Assembly (NCBI RefSeq): GCF_018860155.1
Contig: NZ_JAHKNI010000009.1
Coordinates: 248,001 to 312,000 of the forward strand
Origin: Nocardia albiluteola
GTDB taxonomy: Bacteria; Actinomycetota; Actinomycetes; Mycobacteriales; Mycobacteriaceae
Length of the DNA stretch: 64,000 bases
Reading direction: 5' to 3'
Shown: positions 40,881-50,862 of the stretch, in pieces
Layout of the letters: each line of letters opens with the position of its first letter
Numbering within the stretch: the stretch's first letter is position 1
Made by a program: the position numbers and the translations under genes
Notes under the pieces: generated by a model
What the model was told of the DNA's origin: nothing
What the model saw: only the letters and a program-made list of their open reading frames with translations
Databases searched by the model: none

Positions 40881-42368
40881 GTGGCGCCTCAATTCGATGC
40901 GATCGTGGTCGGAGCAGGGTTCGGCGGGATGGGTGCGGGCATCGAGCTCGACCGGCTCGGCCTGAGTAATTTCGTGATCCTCGAGCGGGAGGCCGACCTG
41001 GGCGGAACCTGGCATGTGAACAGGTACCCCGGCCTGGCGGTCGACATCGCCTCGGTTACCTACTCGTATTCCTTCGAGCCCAATCCGCATTGGTCGCGCC
41101 TGTTCGCGCCCGGGGCCGAGCTGAAGAAGTACGCCGAACATGTTGCGGCCAAATACGATCTGCGCCGCCGGATGCGCTTCGAGACGGTCGTCGACGGCGC
41201 CCGCTGGGATGCCGAGAACGAGCAGTGGGTGGTGTCCATCGCGGGCGGGGAGCAGCTGACGGGGCGCTACCTGGCCACCGCGACGGGCTTCCTGTCCCAG
41301 CCATACACCCCGCCGTTCCCCGGCATCGAGACCTTCGCCGGGAAGATCATCCACACCACCGCCTGGGACGACGACTACGACCTGACCGGCCGCCGCGCCG
41401 CGATCATCGGCACCGGCGCCACCGCCGTGCAGCTGGTGCCCGAGGTGGCCCGGAAGGTGGACGCGCTCACGGTATTCCAGCGCACGCCGATCTGGGTGGT
41501 GCCCAAGGTCGACATGCCGATCTCGCCCGCGGTGCAGCGCCTGTTCGCCTCGCTGCCCCTCACTCAGAAGGCCGCGCGACTGGCCAACACGACTGCCCTC
41601 GAGGCGCTCATGGTGATCGGTGTGCTGCACTTCCGGCAGGCCAAACTGCTCAACCGGGGAGCCGGCGTGCTGGCCAAGGCGCATCTGCGCGCCCAGGTGC
41701 GCGACGCGGAGACTCGTCGCAAACTGACCCCGCACTACGACTTCGGCTGCAAACGGCCGACGTTCTCCAACACCTACTTCAAGACGTTCAACCAGCCGAA
41801 CGTGCACCTCGAGACCAACTCCATCGAGCGCATCGAGCCCGAGGGCATCGTCACCGCCGACGGCCACCAGACCGAGATCGACACCCTGATCCTGGCAACG
41901 GGTTTCAACCTGTGGGACGCGAACTTCCCGGCCATCGAGATCATCGGGCGCGACGGGGTGAATCTCGGAAAGTTCTGGCGGGACAACCGTTTCCAGGCCT
42001 ACGAGGGCATCACGGTGCCCAAGTTCCCGAACTTCTTGAGCCTGAACAGCCCCTACTCGTACAGCGGCCTGTCGTACTTCACCACGATCGAGGCGCAGAT
42101 GAAGCACATGGGCCGGCTGTTCGGGGAGATGTTCCGGCGTAACGAGCGGGTGTTCGAGGTGACCGAGCGGGCCAACACCGAATTCCTCGACCGCGTCACC
42201 GAGAGGCTGGGGTCCTCGGTGTTCTATGGCGGCCAGTGCTCGACCGCCCGCAGCTACTACTTCAACCAGCACGGCGAGGCCGCGCTGCTACGCCCGACCA
42301 GCACGCTGAACGCACACCGTGAGGCGGTCAGCTTCCCGCTGGAGGACTACACGTACGGCGCCGCCTGA
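40881..42368 (+). CDS. FAD-dependent monooxygenase, Baeyer-Villiger type
   Basis: The 495-residue flavoprotein has an FAD Rossmann motif 'GAGFGGMG', 'GGTWHVNRYPGLAVD', the Baeyer-Villiger fingerprint F-x-G-x3-H-x3-W in 'FAGKIIHTTAWD', and a second dinucleotide motif 'IIGTGATA' for NADPH. GTG 40881 follows AGGAGG. Such enzymes insert oxygen into ketones to give esters or lactones; mycobacterial and rhodococcal genomes carry many. Substrate is unknown. It is divergent from the DivIVA-like gene. Confidence 0.92.
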   Translation: MAPQFDAIVVGAGFGGMGAGIELDRLGLSNFVILEREADLGGTWHVNRYPGLAVDIASVTYSYSFEPNPHWSRLFAPGAELKKYAEHVAAKYDLRRRMRFETVVDGARWDAENEQWVVSIAGGEQLTGRYLATATGFLSQPYTPPFPGIETFAGKIIHTTAWDDDYDLTGRRAAIIGTGATAVQLVPEVARKVDALTVFQRTPIWVVPKVDMPISPAVQRLFASLPLTQKAARLANTTALEALMVIGVLHFRQAKLLNRGAGVLAKAHLRAQVRDAETRRKLTPHYDFGCKRPTFSNTYFKTFNQPNVHLETNSIERIEPEGIVTADGHQTEIDTLILATGFNLWDANFPAIEIIGRDGVNLGKFWRDNRFQAYEGITVPKFPNFLSLNSPYSYSGLSYFTTIEAQMKHMGRLFGEMFRRNERVFEVTERANTEFLDRVTERLGSSVFYGGQCSTARSYYFNQHGEAALLRPTSTLNAHREAVSFPLEDYTYGAA

Positions 42369-42411
42369 GCCGGGCGTTCCGGCGCTCTCCGGGGCCGAAG
42401 GCTTTCGAGCC

Positions 42412-43265
42412 CTACTTGGCGATGCGGGCCAGAATCCATTCGGCCAGTGTGCGAGTCACCGTTCCGTGCTCGGAATTCGCCTCGTTGCAACAGAATTCGT
42501 CGAGCAGGCTGTGGGTAGGGTCCAGCGTGCGCAGATCCCGGTGCGGGTCCGTCTCCAGTCGACGGGATCGTAGTCGAGGGCGCGCCACACCGCTCTAGCT
42601 CGCCTTCGGCGGGCTGGAACCGGGCGGTCGCGCCCGCCGCGTCGTGCGGATAGTGCTTCTCGAAGGCGATCTCGCCGGGCACGATCCGATCCGAGCCCGC
42701 GCCGTCACCGCGCCCGTTGGCGACGCCGAGCTCGATCGGCCGGTACGGGAAGCCGCCCATCGCATGCATTCCTGGACCACGCCCGCGTTCACCTGGACGT
42801 AGTCGTGCCGTGTGTCGAATCCGATCAGGATCACGTCCACCCTGGATGACAGCAGCTGCTCGAGGAAGCGGTCGCTGCCCGCCGCATACGGGGCATCGAG
42901 CCGGTCGAACAGCCCGTCCAGATCGCTGGGCCCGTACGCGAAGCCGTCGGCGAACAGGAACGGGCGCACCGGCGCGTCGTGGCCGTCGGCCAGGTACACC
43001 CGGGCGGTACCGCGACCGTGGACGCTCAGGTAGGGGCGGCGCGACCGCAGCGGCCACTCCTGGTAGCGGGTGCGGGCCGGAGCGCCGATACGGGCGGCGG
43101 GCATGCCGAACCAGGGCCCGGAGGCGGACAGGCCGGTCGTCCGGGAGAGTTCGGGCGCGTTCGGATCCCCGGTGGCCTGGTGGAACAGGGACAGGGCCCC
43201 GGCCGCACCGCCGGGACATCGAGCGAGCACGTGATCCCTTCGAGAATTACCGTAGCGCAACGCAA
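42412..43265 (-). pseudogene. Frameshifted remnant of an unrecognised protein
   Basis: Coding-like sequence runs through all three minus-strand frames. A start segment ('ATVILEGITCSLDVPA') passes to a second frame at about 43200 ('ALSLFHQATGDPNAPELS...'). This passes to a third near 42775 ('MGGFPYRPIELGVANGRGDG'). It returns near 42600-42540 to a frame ending '...RTLAEWILARIAK' before TAG at 42412. At least three indels are needed to restore one frame. The intact product would be about 280 residues. I do not recognise the family. Assembly error is an alternative. Confidence 0.7.
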
Positions 43266-43510
43266 TTGGGCTTGCGACGGTTCGCCCGAAGCGTTATCGC
43301 GGAAATGGTTCGCCGGGACACGTGCGGGCGATCGGCCCCCCGTCGAGACCGCGGCCGCGGCCCCCGTGCCGGGTGGAGTGCTCCGGCGACGGCAGGTCCG
43401 CGTGGGCGCGAATGTGCGGCTGATGGCAGACTGGGGTACTACGCTGGCAGTTCGGCGTCCGCCGGACCGCCTTTCAATCCACTGACAATACCGAGGGACC
43501 GACTACAACG

Positions 43511-43873
43511 ATGGCGCAACTGCTGTTTCCCCTGCTGCTGGTAGCCCTGCTGGTGCCGATGTTCCTCAGCGTGCGGCGTCAGAAGCGCGAGGCGGCCAAC
43601 GTCTCGACCATGCAGGAGAGCCTGAAGGTCGGCGATCGCATCGTGACCACCTCGGGCCTGTACGGCACCGTGGTCGATTTGGACGAGACCACCGTCGACC
43701 TGGAGATCGCCGAGGAAGTCGTGACCACCTGGCTGCGGCAGGCGATCCGTGAGGTTCGTGCCGACGAGACCGAGACCGTCGTGGCCGCCGAGCATGAGGA
43801 CGTCACCGCTGGGACCGAGCCTGTCGCCGAGGAGTCCGTCGAGGACACCAACGCCCGGCTCAGCAAGGACTGA
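43511..43873 (+). CDS. yajC: Preprotein translocase subunit YajC
   Basis: The 120-residue protein has a single N-terminal helix ('LLFPLLLVALLVPMFL') and the YajC core 'MQESLKVGDRIVTTSGLYGTVVDL', then an acidic tail. It associates with SecDF in the membrane. It starts the conserved block yajC-secD-secF. Confidence 0.95.
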   Translation: MAQLLFPLLLVALLVPMFLSVRRQKREAANVSTMQESLKVGDRIVTTSGLYGTVVDLDETTVDLEIAEEVVTTWLRQAIREVRADETETVVAAEHEDVTAGTEPVAEESVEDTNARLSKD

Positions 43874-44045
43874 CCGGCCCGAGCCGTCGCACCACCGCCA
43901 CGCGGCGTGCGGCGGCGATGCGCTGTGTCCGGCGTCCGCGCGCCCCTGTCCCTCGGGGGTGCCCGGCACCGTTCAGGTACCGCCCGGCCCAGCGCTAGTA
44001 GTCTGCCCACACTGACCGGATCGACACTGCCAGGAGATTAGAACT

Positions 44046-45989
44046 GTGCCACCTTCCAAGGGAACGGGGCATCCGCTGCGGTTCCTCGGCGTCTACGCGC
44101 TGTTGTTGATCGTTGTCTACGGTCTGGTGTTCTTCACCGGTCCGAAGTCCGCGGCGGCCAAACTCGGTATCGACCTGCAGGGCGGCACGCAGGTGACGCT
44201 GACCGCCCGCACTCCCGACGGCGGCAAGCCGAGCCAGGACAGCCTGAAGCAGGCTCAGCAGATCATCGAATCCCGGGTGAACGGCCTCGGCGTCTCGGGC
44301 TCCGAGGTCGTCATCGACGGCAGCAACCTGGTGATCACGGTCCCCGGGCAGAACGGCCAGCAGGCCAAGTCGCTCGCCACCACGGCCAAGCTCTACATCC
44401 GTCCGGTGATCCAGACCGGTCAGCAGCAGGGCGCGGGCAGCGGCCTGCCGAACGGTCTGCCGGGCGGGCCGGCGGGGAACATCACCCCAGGCCTGCCGAA
44501 CGGTCTGCCGGGCGGGCCGGCGGGGAACATCACCCCCGGCCTGCCGGGTGGATTGACCCCGCCCCCCGGCGCCACGCAGCCGGGCACCCCCGCGCCGGGA
44601 GCCGCGACGCCACCGGTTACCAAGCAGACTCCCGCGGCCGCCCCCACCAAGAAGGCACCGGCCGCCTATCAGCCCGACGCCTCGGGCTCGGTGCGAGCGG
44701 TCCCGGCGGACTTCCAGGTCCCCGTGCAGACCCGATTCGAGCCCAAGCAGGCGCCCTCGACGCCCGCGCCGACGCCGTCGCACGCGGCGCCCGCCCCGGC
44801 GAGCCCGACGCACGCGCCCACCCCGGCGACACCCTCTCCCACCCCGGCCCCGGCCAGCAACCTGACCCCGGCGCAGCAGACCCAGCAGGCCATCGCCAAC
44901 GCCAAGGAGTTGCGTCAGAGCACCAACCCGCAGATCCAGCAGCTGGCCCTGGCCACGCTGGACTGCAGCAAGCCGGACCCGCTGGCCGGTAACGACGATC
45001 CGAACCTGCCGCTGGTGACCTGCGCGACCGACGGCAGCGGCGTCACCTACCTGCTGGACAAGAGCGCGATCGACGGCCAGGACATCAAGGACGCCAGCGC
45101 CTCGCTGAACCAGCAGCAGGGGCAGTGGTCGGTCGATCTGACCTTCAAGCACAGCGATCCGTGGGCCAAGCTCACCGGCGACTACGTCAACCGGCAGATC
45201 GCGTTCACGCTGGACTCCAAGGTGGTCAGCGCCCCGGTCGTGCAGCAGGGCCCGCAGCAGGGTGGCAGCACCTCGATCACCGGGCACTTCAACGGCACCA
45301 CCGCCAAGGAACTGGCCAACGAGCTCAAGTACGGTTCGCTGCCGCTGTCCTTCGCGACCTCCGAGGCACAGACGGTCTCCGCGACGCTGGGGCTGTCCTC
45401 GCTGCACGCGGGCCTGATCGCGGGTGCGGTCGGCCTGATCGCCGTGCTGCTGTACTGCCTGCTGTACTACCGGATGCTCGGATTCCTCGCCGGATTCTCG
45501 CTCGTCGCTTCGGGTTTCGCGGTCTTCGGCATCATCGTGCTGCTGGGCAGGTGGATCAACTTCACCCTCGACCTGGCCGGTATCGCCGGTCTGATCATCG
45601 GTATCGGTATGACCGCGGACTCGTTCGTGGTGTTCTTCGAACGCATCAAGGACGAGATGCGCGAGGGCCGCAGCTTCCGCTCGGCGGTGCCGCGCGGCTG
45701 GTCCCGCGCCCAGCGCACCAACCTCTCCGGTAAGACGGTCAGCCTGATCGCCTCGGCGGTGCTGTACATCCTGGCCGCGGGGCAGGTGAAGGGCTTCGCC
45801 TTCACCCTGGGCCTGACCACGATCATGGACGTGATCGTGCTGTACCTGGTCACCTCGCCGCTGATGATGCTGGCCTCGCGCTCGCCGTTCTGGGCCAAGC
45901 CCTCGGTGAACGGCCTCGGCGCGGTCGCGCAGTATGCCCGCGAACGCAAGGCCGCCGCGGGTATCCCGGTCGGCAGCAGGGAGGCGTGA
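44046..45989 (+). CDS. secD: Protein translocase subunit SecD
   Basis: The 647-residue protein has six membrane helices: one at about 12-32, five in the C-terminal part. 'GIDLQGGTQVTL' and the conserved 'GLIIGIGMTADSFVVFFERIKDE' (two stretches) are clear. The large periplasmic domain is interrupted by a long Pro/Ala/Gly-rich, low-complexity insertion (about 130-280), including a 16-residue tandem repeat. SecDF uses the proton gradient to pull exported proteins. GTG 44046. Its stop overlaps the region before secF. Confidence 0.96.
   Translation: MPPSKGTGHPLRFLGVYALLLIVVYGLVFFTGPKSAAAKLGIDLQGGTQVTLTARTPDGGKPSQDSLKQAQQIIESRVNGLGVSGSEVVIDGSNLVITVPGQNGQQAKSLATTAKLYIRPVIQTGQQQGAGSGLPNGLPGGPAGNITPGLPNGLPGGPAGNITPGLPGGLTPPPGATQPGTPAPGAATPPVTKQTPAAAPTKKAPAAYQPDASGSVRAVPADFQVPVQTRFEPKQAPSTPAPTPSHAAPAPASPTHAPTPATPSPTPAPASNLTPAQQTQQAIANAKELRQSTNPQIQQLALATLDCSKPDPLAGNDDPNLPLVTCATDGSGVTYLLDKSAIDGQDIKDASASLNQQQGQWSVDLTFKHSDPWAKLTGDYVNRQIAFTLDSKVVSAPVVQQGPQQGGSTSITGHFNGTTAKELANELKYGSLPLSFATSEAQTVSATLGLSSLHAGLIAGAVGLIAVLLYCLLYYRMLGFLAGFSLVASGFAVFGIIVLLGRWINFTLDLAGIAGLIIGIGMTADSFVVFFERIKDEMREGRSFRSAVPRGWSRAQRTNLSGKTVSLIASAVLYILAAGQVKGFAFTLGLTTIMDVIVLYLVTSPLMMLASRSPFWAKPSVNGLGAVAQYARERKAAAGIPVGSREA
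44442..44537. repeat. 48-base tandem duplication inside secD
   Basis: Two nearly identical 48-base units (44442-44489 and 44490-44537) encode 'GLPNGLPGGPAGNITP' twice in the low-complexity insertion, in frame. Confidence 0.92.
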
Positions 45990-45991
45990 GC

Positions 45992-47200
45992 ATGAGTAAC
46001 TCCCGAGTCATGGAGGACCGTCCAGTGGACGATCAGGTCGTGGACGTCGCGCCCCAGCACGGGTTCTTCGAGCGGCTCTACACCGGCACCGGCGGGTTCC
46101 GCATCGTCGGGCGCCGCCGGATGTACTACGGAATCGCCGCGGCGATGATCGTGATCGCGGCGCTGAGCATCGGGCTGCGCGGATTCACCCTGGGCATCGA
46201 CTTCGCGGGCGGCACCCGCATCGATATCCCCGCGGGCGGCATCGCGAGCACCTCCCAGGTCTCCGACGTCTACAGCAAGACCATGGGGCACGCGCCGGTC
46301 ACCGTGCAGAAGGTCGGTTCGGGGTCCTCGGCGTCCTACGAGATCCGTTCCGACACACTGGATGCCGCGCAGCAGGACAAGGTCCAGGCCGCGCTGTTCG
46401 ATACCTTCCATCCGAAGGACTCCAGCGGCGCGGTGAACCGCAACGCGATCAGCATCGCCGAGATCAGCTCCACCTGGGGCGGGCAGGTGACCCGCAAGGC
46501 GCTCATCGCGCTGGCCGTGTTCATCGTGCTGACGATGGTGTACATCGGGATCCGGTTCGAGCGCGACATGTCCATCGCGGCCATCGCCTCGCTGTTCTTC
46601 AATCTCGTTGTGACCGCGGGCATCTACTCGATCGTCGGCTTCGAGGTCACCCCGGCCGCGGTCATCGGCCTGCTCACGATCCTGGGTTACGTGCTCTACG
46701 ACAACGTCGTGGTGTTCGACAAGGTGGAGGAGAACACCCGCGGGGTGCTCCACCGCAACAACCGCACCTACGCCGAATTCGCCAACCTGGCGGCGAACCA
46801 GACGCTGATGCGCTCGATCAACACCACCGTCATCGGCATCCTGCCGATCATCGGCATGCTGGTGATCGCGGTGTGGTTGCTCGGCGTGGGCACGCTGAAG
46901 GACCTGGCGCTGGTGCAGCTGGTCGGCATGATCGTGGGCGCGTACTCCTCGATCTTCTTCGCGGTGCCGCTACTGGTGTCGATCAAGGAGCGCTGGGGTC
47001 CGACCGCCGCGCACACCAAGAAGGTGCTGGCCAAGCGGTCCGGTGCGGCGAGTGCCCGGGTGAGCGAGGCCGCGAGCAGGCGGGCCGCGGCCCTGGGCGG
47101 CTCGGGTAACGCCGCCTCGGAGCGTCCGCGTGAGACCGCAACGGGCGCACCGCGTCCCGGCGTCCGTCCGACGGGGAAGCGGCAGAAGAGACGGCACTGA
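45992..47200 (+). CDS. secF: Protein translocase subunit SecF
   Basis: The 402-residue protein has six helices. The SecF signature 'GIDFAGGTRIDI' and 'TILGYVLYDNVVVFDKVEEN' are present. ATG 45992 is chosen since GGGAGG lies 7 bases upstream; a GTG at 45986 overlapping the secD stop is the alternative. The C terminus is a basic, disordered tail. It forms a complex with SecD. Confidence 0.96.
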   Translation: MSNSRVMEDRPVDDQVVDVAPQHGFFERLYTGTGGFRIVGRRRMYYGIAAAMIVIAALSIGLRGFTLGIDFAGGTRIDIPAGGIASTSQVSDVYSKTMGHAPVTVQKVGSGSSASYEIRSDTLDAAQQDKVQAALFDTFHPKDSSGAVNRNAISIAEISSTWGGQVTRKALIALAVFIVLTMVYIGIRFERDMSIAAIASLFFNLVVTAGIYSIVGFEVTPAAVIGLLTILGYVLYDNVVVFDKVEENTRGVLHRNNRTYAEFANLAANQTLMRSINTTVIGILPIIGMLVIAVWLLGVGTLKDLALVQLVGMIVGAYSSIFFAVPLLVSIKERWGPTAAHTKKVLAKRSGAASARVSEAASRRAAALGGSGNAASERPRETATGAPRPGVRPTGKRQKRRH

Positions 47201-47256
47201 GCGTGGCCGGTGCTCCGGCGCACTCTGGCAGGTCCGGTCTATTCAGCGGAGGAAGT

Positions 47257-48972
47257 GTGCGCAATCACCGACGTCCGTACGTCCGGCCGGCCGCCGCACT
47301 GGCGGTCGGCGCGCTCGTCGTCGGCGTGTTGGCAGGATGCTCGTCGAAGAACAAGGTCCCGTCCATCGGCTTTGCGGTCGACGCGGTGCCGGCCAGCTAC
47401 AACGGCGGCACCGTCCTGGGCGCGAACGGCGGTGGGGCGGCGATCTTTTCGCGGGTGCTGACCGGATTCTTCTACACCGGACCGGACGGCCAGTCGATCG
47501 CCGACACCGATTACGGCACCGCCAAACAGGTGCCGGGCGCGTCGCAGACCATCCAGTACCGGCTCAACCCGGACGGCGTCTACTCCGACGGGATCCCCAC
47601 CTCGTGTGACGATCTGGTGCTCGAATGGGCCGCACGCAGTGGCCGTTTCACCAAACCCGGCGGGCAGGCGCCCATGTTCGACGCCGCCACCAGCGCCGGG
47701 TACTCCGATATCGAGCGGGTGGAGTGCCAGGCCGGCTCCAAGGACGCGACGGTGATCTTCCGGCCCGAACATCACTTCGTGGACTGGCAGACGCTGTTCA
47801 ATGCCGGGGATCTGATGCCCGCCCACATCGCGGCGCAGGCCGCGGGCGTGCCGAATGTGGTTGCGGCGGTGCAGACGGGCGATCCGGCGATGATGCAGAA
47901 GCTGGCCGATTTCTGGAACACCGGCTGGAATCTGAAGCCCGGCGGCATCGATCCCAAGGTGCTGCCCTCGTCGGGCCCCTACCGCATCGAGTCCTACACC
48001 GCCGACGACGGCCTGGTGCTGGTGAAGAACGACAAGTGGTGGGGTGTTCCGCCCCGGACGCCGCGAATCGTGGTGTGGCCCAAGGGCACCGATCTGAAGA
48101 AGAAGGTGTCCGACAAGGAGGTCGACGTCGTCGATATCGGCTCGGGTTCGGTGAAGGACCTGAGCCTGGACGGCTTTTCGGTGAAGCAGGTACCCAGCCG
48201 GGGCGCCGAGCAGCTGGTGCTCTCCACGGTCGGCGTGTTCACCTCCCCCGGGGCGCGCCGGGCGTTCGCGCTGTGCGTGCCGCGGCAGGCGCTGTTCGAC
48301 AAGCTGGGCCATCCGGGTTTCGACGCCAAGTCGGGGCTCGGGGCGGGGCCGCTGAATTCGCGCACGGTGCAGGCGGATTCGGTGTACTACCCGGCGATCA
48401 TCGGCCCGGCGGGCAAATACGCCAGCGGTGACGCGCCCGGTGCACAGCAGGCGCTGAGCGATGCCGGGGCGTCGAACCCCACCGTCCGCATCGGCTACCG
48501 CGCACCCGACGACCGGCGCGCGCAGACCGTGGCGATGATCGCCGGCGCCTGCCATGCGGCCGGAATCAACGTCGTCGACGCGGGTTCGCCGACCTTCGTG
48601 CCGACCCAGCTGGGCGGCGGCACCGTGGACGCGGTGCTGGGCGGCACCGCGGGCGCCCCCGGTCCGGCGGGCTCGCTGGCGAATGTGGGCGCGCGGGCGG
48701 CGCTGCGCGCCGGTGAGGGGCTCAATTTCGGTCACTACGGCAACGGCCGTTACGATGCGATCGCGGAACAGCTTGCCGCGGATGGCAATTCGACCGACGT
48801 ACTCAGTTCGGAGACCGAGGCCGAGAATCTGTTGTGGAGCGAGATGCCGACGGTCCCGTTGTTCAACACGCCGCGCACCATCGCATTCGGTGACGGCATG
48901 CAGAGCGGGATCGCGAGCCCCACCAAGGCCGGTGCGGGTTGGAATATGGATCGCTGGGTGTTGCGGCGGTGA
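47257..48972 (+). CDS. ABC-type solute-binding lipoprotein (family 5, DppA/OppA-like)
   Basis: The 571-residue protein has signal and lipobox ending 'VLAGC', so a membrane-anchored binding protein. The mature domain is SBP family 5 ('GFFYTGPDG', 'TIQYRLNPDGVYSDGIPTSCDD', 'WNLKPGGIDPKVLPSSGPY'). GTG 47257 is preferred because GGAGGA lies immediately upstream; GTG 47203 would give an unusually long pre-sequence. The same gene follows secF in M. tuberculosis. No permease is adjacent, so partner and ligand are unknown. Confidence 0.9.
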   Translation: MRNHRRPYVRPAAALAVGALVVGVLAGCSSKNKVPSIGFAVDAVPASYNGGTVLGANGGGAAIFSRVLTGFFYTGPDGQSIADTDYGTAKQVPGASQTIQYRLNPDGVYSDGIPTSCDDLVLEWAARSGRFTKPGGQAPMFDAATSAGYSDIERVECQAGSKDATVIFRPEHHFVDWQTLFNAGDLMPAHIAAQAAGVPNVVAAVQTGDPAMMQKLADFWNTGWNLKPGGIDPKVLPSSGPYRIESYTADDGLVLVKNDKWWGVPPRTPRIVVWPKGTDLKKKVSDKEVDVVDIGSGSVKDLSLDGFSVKQVPSRGAEQLVLSTVGVFTSPGARRAFALCVPRQALFDKLGHPGFDAKSGLGAGPLNSRTVQADSVYYPAIIGPAGKYASGDAPGAQQALSDAGASNPTVRIGYRAPDDRRAQTVAMIAGACHAAGINVVDAGSPTFVPTQLGGGTVDAVLGGTAGAPGPAGSLANVGARAALRAGEGLNFGHYGNGRYDAIAEQLAADGNSTDVLSSETEAENLLWSEMPTVPLFNTPRTIAFGDGMQSGIASPTKAGAGWNMDRWVLRR

Positions 48973-49037
48973 GCACCGCCGGTGGGTGGCGTGCGCCGTC
49001 CGGGCATCGGGCGCAGGATGAGGGAGTGGGTGTCGAG

Positions 49038-49610
49038 ATGAGCAAGCACGGGATGGTGGAATCGGCCGATGCGCTGGGGGAGCGCACCGCGCGGGCGGCC
49101 GACGCGGTGCAGCGCCTGACCAGGTGGCACGATGATTTCCCGAACCCGGGCGTGCGGTTCGCCGATCTGACGCCGGTCTTCGCCGACGCCGAGGGTTTTC
49201 ATTCGGTCATCGACTGCCTGGGTGCGTGCGCGCCGGACGCCGACCTGGTCGCCGGGGTGGACGCCCGCGGATTCCTGCTGGGTGCGGGCGTCGCGACGAC
49301 GCTGGGTACGGGGGTCATCGCGGTGCGCAAGGCCGGCAAGCTGCCGCCGCCGGTGCACTCGCGTGACTACACCCTCGAATACGGTTCGGCCGCACTGGAG
49401 ATCCCCGCCGACGGCATCGACCTGCGGGGCCGCAAGGTGCTGCTGCTGGATGACGTGCTGGCCACCGGCGGCACCCTCGCGGCGGCGGCCGGGCTGTTCG
49501 CCGCGGCCGGCGCGGAGGTGGTCGCCGCCGCGGTGGTGCTCGAGCTGAGCTTCCTGGACGGCCGCTCGCGTCAGGGCGATTATCCTCTGACTTCGATTGT
49601 GCGCCTGTGA
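49038..49610 (+). CDS. apt: Adenine phosphoribosyltransferase
   Basis: The 190-residue enzyme makes AMP from adenine and PRPP. The PRPP-binding motif 'VLLLDDVLATGGTLAAA' and the family stretches 'FPNPGVRFADLTPVFAD' and 'AGVDARGFLLGAGVA' are visible. ATG 49038 is chosen; upstream frame sequence is not conserved-looking. It lies in the conserved order secF, lipoprotein, apt, relA. Confidence 0.93.
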   Translation: MSKHGMVESADALGERTARAADAVQRLTRWHDDFPNPGVRFADLTPVFADAEGFHSVIDCLGACAPDADLVAGVDARGFLLGAGVATTLGTGVIAVRKAGKLPPPVHSRDYTLEYGSAALEIPADGIDLRGRKVLLLDDVLATGGTLAAAAGLFAAAGAEVVAAAVVLELSFLDGRSRQGDYPLTSIVRL

Positions 49611-49662
49611 TTTCGGGCGAGCGGTTGTGACCGGGGCGCGCGGCCGATAGGCTCGAGCGGCC

Positions 49663-50076
49663 ATGGTTCGATCACAGCACACCACCAGGATCACCGCGGC
49701 CGTTGTCGGTGCGACCGGAGTTGTTCTCGTCGTCGGCGCGGCCACCGCGTCGGCGACGCCGTCGGCCGACCTGCGCGGCGGCAACACCATCACCGCCCAG
49801 GTTTCGGGGGAGAAGCAGGGCCAGTCTTGCCGCATCGCGGCCGCCGGTATCGATATGCCGTGGCGCGCGGTCGGCCGCGACGGCACAGTGCAGCTCGACA
49901 GCGGGCCGGTGCGGCAGGGCCGTCACGACGCCCGCATCGAGTGCGAGAACCCCCGCGTCGGGGAGGCCTCGGTGCATGCCGTCGGGCACGAAGAGGATGT
50001 CTACACCGGCCATTGGGCCCCCGCCTTCGAATTCCTCACGCACCACCGGCTGCAGTTCCTCGCCCCGCGCGACTGA
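49663..50076 (+). CDS. Small secreted protein
   Basis: The 137-residue protein has a signal peptide ending near 'ATASA'. The mature part of about 105 residues has two Cys and an Ig-like or beta-sandwich look ('ITAQVSGEKQGQSCRIAAAG', 'HDARIECENPRVG'). Similar small secreted proteins are common in Nocardia. No function is recognised. Confidence 0.7.
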   Translation: MVRSQHTTRITAAVVGATGVVLVVGAATASATPSADLRGGNTITAQVSGEKQGQSCRIAAAGIDMPWRAVGRDGTVQLDSGPVRQGRHDARIECENPRVGEASVHAVGHEEDVYTGHWAPAFEFLTHHRLQFLAPRD

Positions 50077-50394
50077 GTCGCGGTTCTCGGCGCAACATCG
50101 GGCGCACTTGACATTCGTACACGTTCGGCCGTAGCGCGCTGCCCGATGGCGTGTGCTGCTCGCTGCTCGAATCGACGTCACTCCCGCCCGAGCGCGGCCT
50201 GCTGCTCGGAGCGAGGCTTGCTGGACTCGTCACATTATGTCTTCCTCTTTTTGCCTCTACCTGCGGATATACCGCGTAGGTGCGAGCTTCGGAGTGCACT
50301 GCAAGAATTTGAGAGCAGTGCTCTTGACTTTGTGGGTGTCGTGGGTGCAGACTGTTCCTAACAGAGAGCGATGCTCACAGATTGAGGAGAAGTC
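50077..50394. other. 318-base intergenic region
   Basis: No gene is seen. TTGACT at 50324-50329 with a possible weak -10 downstream could serve the reductase gene. No dyad or repeat of note. Confidence 0.4.
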
Positions 50395-50838
50395 ATGAAC
50401 GCCACCCGCAACATCACCGCTTCCGGCTCCGAGGCCGTGATGAACAAGATGATCAACGGCCTGACGAAGATGGGCATCAGTCTGGCCGGATCGCGGCTGC
50501 TCGCGGTGCGCGGCCGCACCTCCGGCGAATGGCGCACCACCACGGTGAATCCGCTGACCGCCGCCGACGGGGCGCGCTACCTGGTGGCGCCCCGCGGCCA
50601 CACCCAGTGGGTGCGCAACATGCGCGTCGCCGGGGGCGGCGAGCTGCGCCTGGGCCGCAAGACCGAGGCGTTCACCGTGACCGAGATCGCCGACGTGGAC
50701 AAGGTGCCGATGCTGCGGCTGTACCTCGAGAAGTGGGGCTGGGAGGTCGGCAAGTTCTTCGAGGGCGTGAGCAAGGACTCCACCGACGAGGAACTGGCCG
50801 CGATCGCCCCCGGCTTCCCGGTCTTCCGGATCAACTGA
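50395..50838 (+). CDS. Deazaflavin (F420)-dependent nitroreductase family protein
   Basis: The 147-residue protein is of the Ddn type. 'LLAVRGRTSGEWRTTTVNPL' and 'YLVAPRGHTQWVRNMRVAGGGELRLGRK' (two stretches) are family features of split beta-barrel F420-binding proteins. ATG 50395 follows GAGGAG. It probably uses reduced F420 to reduce quinones or xenobiotics. It stands alone between apt and the ABC-F gene. Confidence 0.88.
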   Translation: MNATRNITASGSEAVMNKMINGLTKMGISLAGSRLLAVRGRTSGEWRTTTVNPLTAADGARYLVAPRGHTQWVRNMRVAGGGELRLGRKTEAFTVTEIADVDKVPMLRLYLEKWGWEVGKFFEGVSKDSTDEELAAIAPGFPVFRIN

Positions 50839-50862
50839 GCGGCAATGCTTTTCCCGGGTGTG

